From the NCBI GenBank assembly GCA_038120095.1, contig JAYOKZ010000062.1, forward strand, positions 1 through 11,875: DNA of 11,875 nucleotides, in the 5' to 3' direction. Within the stretch, counting starts at the first letter, position 1. Every line of letters begins with the position of its first letter. Shown piece after piece: positions 1-9,060 of the stretch. The notes beneath the pieces were generated by a model. The model saw nothing but the letters and a program-made list of their open reading frames with translations, had not been told where the DNA came from and did not search any database. Source of the stretch: UBA2589 sp038120095 (GTDB lineage: Bacteria; Gemmatimonadota; Gemmatimonadetes; Longimicrobiales; Gaopeijiaceae). A program made the translations under genes and the position numbers.

Positions 1-502
<502 letters not shown>

Positions 503-634
503 GGAGATGACGAGTAAGACCTTCTCTTCGGAGGCCTGGTCGGAAAGTCTCTCAGAAGTCTACCCGCTCACTACACTCAAAACTCCAGTTTGCATAAATT
601 GGCTGGGCGCAAGCATTTAGGGTGTGCCAAGTCA

Positions 635-648
635 TGCTGATTGAAAAC
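635..648 (+). promoter_or_regulatory. boxA-like antitermination element in rRNA spacer
   Basis: TGCTGATTGAAAAC resembles the rrn boxA consensus (TGCTCTTTGAAAA type), with two differences in the CTTT part. In other bacteria boxA in the nascent rRNA binds NusB-NusE and prevents premature termination; E. coli has copies in both the rrn leader and the 16S-23S spacer. The location between 16S and 23S fits. It partly overlaps the outer 23S stalk arm beginning at 646. Assignment is by motif similarity alone. Confidence 0.5.
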
Positions 649-661
649 AGAGGTCGAGAGA
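646..661 (+). other. Outer 23S precursor stem, left arm (pairs with 3894-3909)
   Basis: The 16 nt AACAGAGGTCGAGAGA are the exact reverse complement of 3894-3909 (TCTCTCGACCTCTGTT), just upstream of the 5S rRNA. A perfect 16-bp match enclosing the whole 23S is unlikely by chance. It fits a leader-trailer stalk in the primary transcript, of the kind cut by RNase III in other bacteria. It lies outside the inner stalk at 744-786/3821-3856. Confidence 0.75.
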
Positions 662-743
662 GTTAGAGCCTTAGGTATGGCCCTGGACTGATTACTTTTT
701 GTCCGGTCCGGGTGCCTGTCTACTAAAGAAGTTTGAATTAGCT

Positions 744-786
744 GTGACGGCTTTTTGGTGAAGAGACTGGATTGGGGACGAGAGGA
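744..786 (+). other. Inner 23S processing stalk, left arm (pairs with 3821-3856)
   Basis: Successive blocks are complementary, in antiparallel order, to the spacer after the 23S: 744-749 GTGACG with 3851-3856, 754-761 TTTGGTGA with 3839-3846, 763-771 with 3830-3838 (one G-U), 774-777 GGGG with C residues in 3825-3829, and 783-786 AGGA with 3821-3824. Small bulges interrupt the helix. This is the typical layout of the double-stranded stalk at the base of pre-23S rRNA, an RNase III substrate in well-studied species. The exact cleavage sites cannot be read from sequence. Confidence 0.8.
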
Positions 787-853
787 AAACTCGTTCCTTT
801 CACATCAGGGGTGATCGAGCGCTTCGGCGTGCGCAATCCCCGATGGGAATTCT

Positions 854-3817
<2,964 letters not shown>

Positions 3818-3918
3818 AGTTCCTCCCCCTCCAGTTTCTCACCAAAGACGCGTCACCTCTTCGGGGGTGAGCGGCCGTTACGGCTGGCTCTGTTCTCTCG
3901 ACCTCTGTTCTCACCTTT
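3818..3918 (+). other. 23S-5S internal transcribed spacer
   Basis: About 100 nt without a gene. It holds the right arms of the two 23S stalks (3821-3856 and 3894-3909). A local hairpin at 3853-3870 has a 7-bp stem capped by UUCG (TCACCTC/GGGGTGA, one G-U pair). A second small hairpin lies around 3873-3885 (GCCG-TTA-CGGC). The UUCG hairpin uses nucleotides 3853-3856, which the inner stalk also claims, so the two pairings are alternatives at that point. Confidence 0.85.
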
Positions 3919-4034
3919 GTCGGTGACTATTGCGTAGAGGTTACACCCGTTCCCTTCCCGAACACGGCCGTTAAGTTCTACTGCGCGGATGGTACTGCCG
4001 GGGCCGCCCGGTGGGAGAGTACGTCGTCGCCGGC
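3919..4034 (+). rRNA. rrf: 5S ribosomal RNA
   Basis: A 5S rRNA of about 116 nt. The ends are defined by helix I: GTCGGTGAC at 3919-3927 pairs over nine base pairs (two G-U) with GTCGCCGGC at 4026-4034. The conserved core is present, including CACCCGTTCC (about 3944-3953), CCGAACACGG, GTTAAG and GGATGGTACTG, and the GGGAGAGTA stretch before the closing helix. It follows the 23S by about 100 nt and completes a 16S-23S-5S operon. Exact ends may differ by one or two nucleotides. Confidence 0.96.
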
Positions 4035-4041
4035 TTTACAT

Positions 4042-4080
4042 GAGAAGCCCCCGGACCTTCAGGGTTCGGGGGCTTCTTTC
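4042..4080 (+). terminator. Rho-independent terminator of the rRNA operon
   Basis: GAAGCCCCCGGACC (4044-4057) and GGTTCGGGGGCTTC (4063-4076) form a 14-bp stem with one G-U pair around a 5-nt loop, extendable outward by A-T and G-U. TTTC follows on the + strand. It lies 8 nt after the 5S rRNA, where the rRNA transcript should end. The U-tract is short, but the stem is very GC-rich. The stem would also form in the opposite RNA, though no U-run follows there, so help for the convergent gene ending at 4121 is uncertain. Confidence 0.88.
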
Positions 4081-4093
4081 GTGGGCCTGGTGC

Positions 4094-4109
4094 GGGATCT
4101 CACGATCCC
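4094..4109. other. Small perfect hairpin between convergent transcription units
   Basis: GGGATC-TCAC-GATCCC is a 6-bp perfect inverted repeat in the 40-bp gap between the rRNA terminator and the end of the minus-strand aminotransferase gene. It lies just beyond that gene's stop codon and may mark the 3' end of its transcript. There is no U-run on either strand, so it is at best a weak terminator. Confidence 0.35.
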
Positions 4110-4120
4110 CCTCGCAGCGA

Positions 4121-5251
4121 TCAGGTGTCGAATCCGTCAACGACCCGCTCGAAGCTCGAAATGGTCCTTCCGACATTCTTGAGCTTGTCGAGTCCGAAGA
4201 GACCGATTCGGAACGTACGGAACTCGTCTCCCTCGTCGATCGCGAGAGGAACGCCCGCGGCGATCTGCATCCCCGCAGCCGCGAAGCGGGCGCCGGACTT
4301 GACCTCAAGGTCGTCGGTATAACTGACCACCACGCCCGGGGCCTGAAACCCTTCCGCCGCCACACTGGGGTATCCACGGGACTCCAACACCTGCCGCACG
4401 CCGAGACCAAGTTCCTGCTGCGCCCGTTTCGCGGCATCGAAGCCGAAGATCCCGGTTTCGTGCACGACCTCGATGAAGCCACGAAGGCCGTCGGTCGGCA
4501 TCGTAGCGTGATACGCGTGCCCGCCCTGCTCGTAGGCCTGCATGATCTGATGCCATTTGCCGAGGTCACACGCGAAGCTGGAACTCCGGGTGGTGTGGAG
4601 GCGATCGAGCGCGCGAGGGCTCAGCATGACGACAGCGCAGCACGGGGACCCGCTCCAGCCCTTCTGCGGCGCGCTGATGAGAACGTCGACGCCACAGTCC
4701 TCCATGTCGACCCACATTGCCCCCGATGCAATGGAGTCCAGCACGAACAGCCCCCCCACCGAGTGGACGGCTGCCGCCGCATCCCGGATGTACGCGTCGG
4801 GGAGGATCATGCCGGCCGACGTCTCTACATGAGGCGCGAACACGACACTGGGACGTTCAGACTGGATGCGAGATACGAGCTCGTCGATCGGGACTGGAGC
4901 AAACGGAGCCTGGTGCCCCTCCTGCACCCGCCGAGCCTTGAGAACCGTCTCACTGGAGGGGATGCACCCCATCTCGAAGATCTGCGACCACCGATAGCTG
5001 AACCAACCGTTGCGAACGACGAGGACGTCGGAATCCGACGCGTACTGTCGCGCGACTGCTTCCATACCGAAGGTTCCGCTGCCCGGAACCACGACAACGC
5101 CAGCCGCGTTGTACACCTCTTTCATGGTCGCGGAGATGTCGTTCATGACCTGCTGGAACGACGCCGACATGTGATTCAGGGCGCGATCCGTGTATACGAC
5201 CGAGTATTCGAGCAGTCCGTCAGGGTCGACGGTCGGGAGGAGTCCGGGCAC
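4121..5251 (-). CDS. Class V aminotransferase (PLP-dependent, alanine-glyoxylate aminotransferase-like)
   Basis: A 376-residue PLP enzyme of fold type I, in the class V group that includes alanine-glyoxylate and serine-glyoxylate aminotransferases. Such enzymes transfer an amino group between an amino acid and an oxo-acid in the cytoplasm. Visible marks are the cofactor-phosphate loop GSGTFGMEA (57-65), Asp172 in LDSIAS contacting the pyridine ring, and Lys197 in SAPQKGWSG as the probable Schiff-base lysine. A late arginine (Arg348, FRIGLFG) may bind the substrate carboxylate. Length is usual for the family. The start is GTG at 5249-5251; an in-frame TGA upstream and the N-terminus PGLLPTVDPDG support it. 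No clear Shine-Dalgarno is seen. It lies 106 bp downstream of the methyltransferase gene and runs towards the rRNA operon. The exact substrates cannot be told from sequence. Confidence 0.93.
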   Translation of the reverse strand: MPGLLPTVDPDGLLEYSVVYTDRALNHMSASFQQVMNDISATMKEVYNAAGVVVVPGSGTFGMEAVARQYASDSDVLVVRNGWFSYRWSQIFEMGCIPSSETVLKARRVQEGHQAPFAPVPIDELVSRIQSERPSVVFAPHVETSAGMILPDAYIRDAAAAVHSVGGLFVLDSIASGAMWVDMEDCGVDVLISAPQKGWSGSPCCAVVMLSPRALDRLHTTRSSSFACDLGKWHQIMQAYEQGGHAYHATMPTDGLRGFIEVVHETGIFGFDAAKRAQQELGLGVRQVLESRGYPSVAAEGFQAPGVVVSYTDDLEVKSGARFAAAGMQIAAGVPLAIDEGDEFRTFRIGLFGLDKLKNVGRTISSFERVVDGFDT

Positions 5252-5325
5252 GATAATTTTGGGGGATGGAGACCTTGCCGTTCACGGAAGGCGAACGAGC
5301 GTCAGCGCCGGACGATGCAAAGGGT

Positions 5326-5352
5326 CGGCCGGAGGCGCAACGGCTCCGGCCG
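5326..5352. other. Perfect 9-bp hairpin between methyltransferase and aminotransferase genes
   Basis: CGGCCGGAG (5326-5334) and CTCCGGCCG (5344-5352) are exact reverse complements around a 9-nt spacer, starting just after the methyltransferase stop on the minus strand. In that RNA the stem is followed by ACCCTTTGC, only a very short U-run. It could attenuate or terminate the methyltransferase transcript, or stabilise its 3' end. The remaining gap (5252-5325) shows no convincing promoter. Confidence 0.4.
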
Positions 5353-5357
5353 CCAGC

Positions 5358-6149
5358 TCACCTCGTTCCGGTGAACAGTCGGAGTCGTGAAATCTCAAGC
5401 ATGTCCGCCTCGCGGCCGGGGCCGATCGCCAGGAGATCATGATCGCTGGTCCAGGGCCGGTCGGGATCCGCGGAGCAGCGGGCCATTGCTGCACTCTCGA
5501 GAAGGTGAAAGCCGCGCCCCGAGAGCAATTCGGTGCACTCGGTGTGAAGGTCGCGCCCGTGCACCGAGATGAGCAGCACCGCATGGTCGGGCAGGCTGTC
5601 AGCCGCTGTCCGAAGGATGCCTGCCTCCTGACCTTCAGCATCGATTTTGACGACATCGGGTGCAGGAACGCCATACTCTGCGATCACATCGGGCATACGG
5701 AGCACCGGAACCGTCTCGTCGCCCTCACCGACACGGTATGCGAGGGAATCGCCGCGTCCGCCGAACCGGGCATGCCCACGCTCGGGACCCAGCGCGACAC
5801 GCATCGGGGTTACGTTCATCACGCCATTCCATGAGAGGTGACGCGCAAGGAACCACTGATTTCGGGCCGACGGCTCGAACGACAGGACGCGGCCGTCGGC
5901 TCCTACGGACTGGGCCAGCGCGAGACTCACGAACCCTTTGTGGGCGCCGATGTCCCACACCGTGTCGCCAGGGCGAGTGAGGTAGTCCAAGACCTCCAGA
6001 CGATCCGCGCCAAAGGTTCCGGAACCATAACCACGACCGCTGGTTACCACGCTCCACTTCATGCCTTTATTGAGGCCGGTGCTTACTCGAACGGGGAATC
6101 CCCGAAAGAGGAGCTGTCCGGCGTTGCGGATGGCGAAAGGCAGTTGCAT
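5358..6149 (-). CDS. FkbM-family SAM-dependent methyltransferase
   Basis: 263 residues from the ATG at 6147-6149. The Rossmann SAM-binding site is clear: motif I VWDIGAHKG (64-72), then SFEPSARNQ (90-98) at the end of beta 2. The FkbM signature VVKIDAEGQE (166-175) and the closing strand HDLLAIG (237-243) follow. Members mostly O-methylate small molecules, sugars or glycans; the substrate here is unknown. The reading frame stays open 88 codons further upstream, antisense to era, but that part has no family similarity and would swallow the divergent promoter region, so the internal ATG is preferred. No Shine-Dalgarno precedes it. A TATATT (complement of 6156-6161) ends 6 nt before the ATG, so the mRNA may be leaderless. 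Part of surface-polysaccharide or metabolite modification is possible but not shown by the neighbours. Confidence 0.9.
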   Translation of the reverse strand: MQLPFAIRNAGQLLFRGFPVRVSTGLNKGMKWSVVTSGRGYGSGTFGADRLEVLDYLTRPGDTVWDIGAHKGFVSLALAQSVGADGRVLSFEPSARNQWFLARHLSWNGVMNVTPMRVALGPERGHARFGGRGDSLAYRVGEGDETVPVLRMPDVIAEYGVPAPDVVKIDAEGQEAGILRTAADSLPDHAVLLISVHGRDLHTECTELLSGRGFHLLESAAMARCSADPDRPWTSDHDLLAIGPGREADMLEISRLRLFTGTR

Positions 6150-6195
6150 GAGGGCAATATAGGTCTGAGGCGGCCGTGATACCCAGGATGAGACG
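6150..6195. promoter_or_regulatory. Divergent promoter region between methyltransferase and era
   Basis: Only 46 bp separate the starts of two divergent genes, so promoters for both must sit here or inside the opposite gene. The AT-rich core CAATATAG (6155-6162) gives TATATT on the minus strand, placed so that transcription would begin at or next to the methyltransferase ATG. On the + strand TATAGG is a poor -10. No -35 box is recognisable for either direction. AGGA at 6185-6188 is a likely ribosome binding site for era. Confidence 0.4.
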
Positions 6196-7182
6196 TTGAC
6201 GCGAAGTGTGAATACCGAGTCCAAGCCGGCGCTGGAGGATCCAGCCGCGGCCAGGTCGACCGTGGCAGCGGGCGGGGGGGTGACCACCCGGGCGGGATAT
6301 GTTGCGCTGATCGGCCGACCGAACGCTGGAAAGTCCACCCTCCTGAATCGACTGATCGGAGAGCACCTGTCGATCGTGACGCCCAAGGCGCAGACGACAT
6401 GGCAGCGCGTCACGGGTCTGCTGACGTTGGATCGGGATCAGCTGATCTTCCTCGATACGCCGGGCATTCTGGAGGTCCGCGATTTGCTGCAGCGCGCTAT
6501 GCTGGGTGCGGCGCTCGAGGCCCTCCAGGAAGCGGATATCGTTCTCGTCGTTGCAGATGCGACGCGACCGCCGTCACAGCGTGACGCCGAGCGAATTCTC
6601 TCGCTTCTCGACGACGTGTCTGCCCCAGTGCTGGTCGCACTGAACAAGGTGGACCAGGCGGAGGCCTCAGTGATCGCCGCCTGGTCGGAATGGGTCGAAA
6701 CTCGGCTGGGCGTTGCGGTGCACCCGATCTCCGCGTTGACGGGACAGGGCACCGATGAGTTGCTGGGCGAGATGAGGGACCGGCTGCCGGACGGCCCTTT
6801 TCTGTACCCGGAGGACGAGATTGCGTCCGATCCCGTCCGGTTTTTCGTGGCCGAGCTCGTTCGTGAGACGATTTTCGAACAGTTCCACCAGGAAATTCCG
6901 TACTCCGTCTTCTGTCAGGTGGGTGAGTTTCGAGAGGCTCAGGACCCCGTCTACATTCAGATGAACGTTTACGTGGAGCGCAAATCACAGAAGGGCATGC
7001 TGATCGGTAAGCGGGGCGTGGCAATCCGTGCGCTCGGTGAGGCATCGAGGGAAAAAATCGAGACCTTTCTCGGTCGCAGTGTGTATCTCGACTTGTGGGT
7101 CAAACCCCTCCGGGCGTGGCGCAAGAACCGCGCGCACCTTGGAGACCTCGGATTCCGCGTCCCCCTGGATGATGACGCCTAG
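6196..7182 (+). CDS. era: GTPase Era, 16S rRNA assembly factor
   Basis: A 328-residue Era GTPase, which binds the 3' end of 16S rRNA and helps 30S maturation. GTPase motifs: G1 GRPNAGKST (40-48), G2 in AQTTWQRVTG (65-74), G3 DTPG (87-90), G4 NKVD (150-153), G5 ISAL (178-181). The C-terminal KH domain follows (about 220-308), with its GKRG loop (271-274) and the usual ending SVYLDLWVKPLRAWRKN. G2 has TTW where many Eras have TTR. The N-terminus is about 30 residues longer than needed. The start is taken as TTG 6196 because AGGA sits 7 nt upstream; GTG 6208 in the same frame is an alternative. The anti-Shine-Dalgarno sequence that Era recognises in other species is present in the adjacent 16S gene. 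The stop overlaps the next gene by 14 bp. Confidence 0.97.
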   Translation: MTRSVNTESKPALEDPAAARSTVAAGGGVTTRAGYVALIGRPNAGKSTLLNRLIGEHLSIVTPKAQTTWQRVTGLLTLDRDQLIFLDTPGILEVRDLLQRAMLGAALEALQEADIVLVVADATRPPSQRDAERILSLLDDVSAPVLVALNKVDQAEASVIAAWSEWVETRLGVAVHPISALTGQGTDELLGEMRDRLPDGPFLYPEDEIASDPVRFFVAELVRETIFEQFHQEIPYSVFCQVGEFREAQDPVYIQMNVYVERKSQKGMLIGKRGVAIRALGEASREKIETFLGRSVYLDLWVKPLRAWRKNRAHLGDLGFRVPLDDDA

Positions 7183-8158
7183 GCATTTTCTGCGCTGCGT
7201 GGTCGTGCTCCTCGTCGTGGTCATCGCCGTAGACGCCGACCCCACTCCCCTCAGGGCTCAGGTCGACCGGGGTGAAGGAGCACTCTTCCTGTTACTGCCG
7301 GTCGGAGCACGAGGCGTGTCGCTGGGGCGGTCGATGACGTGGGCGGGCGGCACCGAGGGGGCCTTCTGGAACCCCGCCGGGCTGGCGGATGTCGATGAAT
7401 CTCAGGTTGTCCTGCTCCGAGGTGATTATCCGGCGGGGACCGCGACAGCCGCGACCGTTCTGTGGTCGACTCGCGGTGTAGGTACTCTGGGTGCCTCCTA
7501 CTTTCTCCTGGATGCCGGCGACATCGATCAGACCGACGAGTTCGGTACGTACACGGGTACCATCTCGATCCGGAATCATCTCGGAATCGTGTCGGGGGCG
7601 ACCAGGATTGGCGAGGTCGTGTCGGCCGGGGTCAACTTCAAGGTGATCCGCTTTCAGCTGGCGTGCCGCGGGATTTGCCCTGATGCCGGGACGACGGCGA
7701 CGACGTATGCCTTAGACGCGGGTTTCCAGGCCGACCTGAACAACGTCCGACTGGGAGCGATGGTGGCCCACCTCGGACCCCGGTTTCAGGTGCTGAACGC
7801 GGAGCAGGCGGATCCGCTCCCGGCGAGGGTTCGGGTCGCCGCAGCGTATGACGTCTCTGCGCTGATCACGACGAGCGAGGCCCTTGGCGCGTGGATCTCG
7901 CTGGAGGTGGAAGATCGGCTCCGTTCTCTGGGGACTCCTGCCTACTACCTCGGCACGGAGCTAACTGCCGGGCAGGAGGAACGACTGTCGCTCCGCGCCG
8001 GGTACGTCTGGTCCGAGCTCGAGCAGGAAGACGGAAGGCGCGTTGGTCTTGGTTTGCACTTTGAGCGCTTCGATCTGTCGATTGCCAAGTCGCTGGCGGT
8101 GTCGACGCTCACGGGTGAGACCGAGCCGATTCACGTCACGTTTTCGATCGGTTTTTGA
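7169..8158 (+). CDS. PorV/PorQ-like (UPF0164) outer-membrane beta-barrel protein
   Basis: About 329 residues with an N-terminal signal peptide (basic TPRHFLR, hydrophobic core about 10-21, likely cleavage after the ALA-like LRAQ near 31). The start of the mature protein has the family motif GARGVSLGRSMTWAGGTEGA followed by FWNPAGLA (46-73). PorV-, PorQ- and FadL-type barrels share this pattern of an aligned GMG-like segment and WNPAGL. Alternating beta strands follow, ending in the aromatic VTFSIGF typical of barrel C-termini. Bacteroidota PorV is the shuttle of type IX secretion, but no other such component is visible here. Cys166 and Cys170 (ACRGIC) may form a disulfide in a loop. The reading frame is open back to 7028 inside era; the signal peptide favours ATG 7169 or 7172. 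No Shine-Dalgarno is seen, so coupling to era translation is likely. Confidence 0.8.
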   Translation: MMTPRHFLRCVVVLLVVVIAVDADPTPLRAQVDRGEGALFLLLPVGARGVSLGRSMTWAGGTEGAFWNPAGLADVDESQVVLLRGDYPAGTATAATVLWSTRGVGTLGASYFLLDAGDIDQTDEFGTYTGTISIRNHLGIVSGATRIGEVVSAGVNFKVIRFQLACRGICPDAGTTATTYALDAGFQADLNNVRLGAMVAHLGPRFQVLNAEQADPLPARVRVAAAYDVSALITTSEALGAWISLEVEDRLRSLGTPAYYLGTELTAGQEERLSLRAGYVWSELEQEDGRRVGLGLHFERFDLSIAKSLAVSTLTGETEPIHVTFSIGF

Positions 8159-9060
8159 CGCTGATGCCCCGGCTCGGGCGCGGGGGAGCCGCCCTGATTC
8201 TGGTGCTGAGTCTTGGGGGAGGAGGTTTTGACCTGGCGGGTCAGCGGCCCCCGAGCGCCGGTTCTCCCGATGGTCGACTTCAGGATGGTGCCCGGAGCTT
8301 GCTGTGGCCCGCGTTCTTGAACTCCCCGGCGCTGGCGCTGGAGGCTGACCGGACGGCCCCTGAATCCCTGGCCCCCACGCCCGGTCGGGCTGGATTGAGG
8401 TCTTTGCTGCTCCCAGGTTCGGGTCAGCTGGCCCAGGGGAGACGTCGAGGTTGGGCGTTTGTGGGTATCGAACTGATCGGGTTGGCCGTTTATCTAGACC
8501 GTGGACGGGACGCAAGAGATCTGCGGGACCAATACCGTGACTTTGCGTGGGTCAACGGGCGCGTGCAGGGAGCGCTGCGAATCGACGGGGACTTCGACTA
8601 CTACGAAGCGCTCAGCAAGTGGGACCGCTCAGGTGCCTTCGACTCGGACTCTGGGGTTGGGGGTGTACAGCCCGAAGTTGATCCGTCCGCGTTCAACGGA
8701 CTCATCTGGCTGCGTGCAACCGGGATCTTTTCAGTGGACCCCTCGGCAGGTCCCGGCGACGCGAGGTATGACCGTGCGCTCGCTTACTACAACGAGTGGG
8801 CGTACGGGACCCAGTTCCTTTGGGACTGGACGGGTGTCCCGGGCTCACGGTCGGCGTATGCTGCCCTGATCCAGTCGAGCGATGACCGCTTTCGGCAGGC
8901 GAGCCACGCTCTTGGGTTGGTCCTTGTGAACCACCTTGTATCCGCCATCGATGCGTATGTGTCGGCTCGGTCGGGGTTGCTCGTGGAAACGCGGATTGTG
9001 CCTGGATCTGGAGGTCTACGCGTCTCTGTGGTGTCGTCGGTACGCGGTCAGGGTCCGTGA
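8155..9060 (+). CDS. Hypothetical membrane protein with LPGSGQ motif (DUF5683-like)
   Basis: A 301-residue protein of unknown function. It has a hydrophobic N-terminal segment (about 11-25) that could be a signal peptide, then a low-complexity Pro/Ala/Gly stretch. The motif RSLLLPGSGQLAQGRRRGWAF (82-102) runs into a predicted membrane helix (about 99-114). Short families with an LPG.GQ...G..KG pattern such as DUF5683 share this layout; I infer rather than demonstrate membership. A middle region rich in Asp, Tyr and Trp (about 125-230) follows, and a second hydrophobic stretch (HALGLVLVNHLVSAIDAYVSAR, about 251-272). The start is TTG 8155, giving a TTGA overlap with the upstream stop, or ATG 8164. 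The stop overlaps the rnr GTG by 4 bp. It is probably an envelope partner of the preceding barrel protein. Confidence 0.75.
   Translation: MTLMPRLGRGGAALILVLSLGGGGFDLAGQRPPSAGSPDGRLQDGARSLLWPAFLNSPALALEADRTAPESLAPTPGRAGLRSLLLPGSGQLAQGRRRGWAFVGIELIGLAVYLDRGRDARDLRDQYRDFAWVNGRVQGALRIDGDFDYYEALSKWDRSGAFDSDSGVGGVQPEVDPSAFNGLIWLRATGIFSVDPSAGPGDARYDRALAYYNEWAYGTQFLWDWTGVPGSRSAYAALIQSSDDRFRQASHALGLVLVNHLVSAIDAYVSARSGLLVETRIVPGSGGLRVSVVSSVRGQGP

Noticed and set aside
3989..5374. A 461-codon plus-strand open frame
   Set aside because: It begins inside the 5S rRNA, runs through the terminator and lies antisense to the aminotransferase. The translation is rich in Arg, His and Pro with no recognisable domain, typical of an antisense shadow in GC-rich DNA.
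6150..6413. Upstream extension of the methyltransferase frame by 88 codons
   Set aside because: The extension is antisense to the Era GTPase domain and shows no FkbM similarity. The ATG at 6149 gives a normal-length protein.
7028..7168. Upstream extension of the PorV-like frame inside era
   Set aside because: It overlaps the conserved Era KH domain in another frame and would bury the signal peptide. ATG 7169 or 7172 fits an exported protein.
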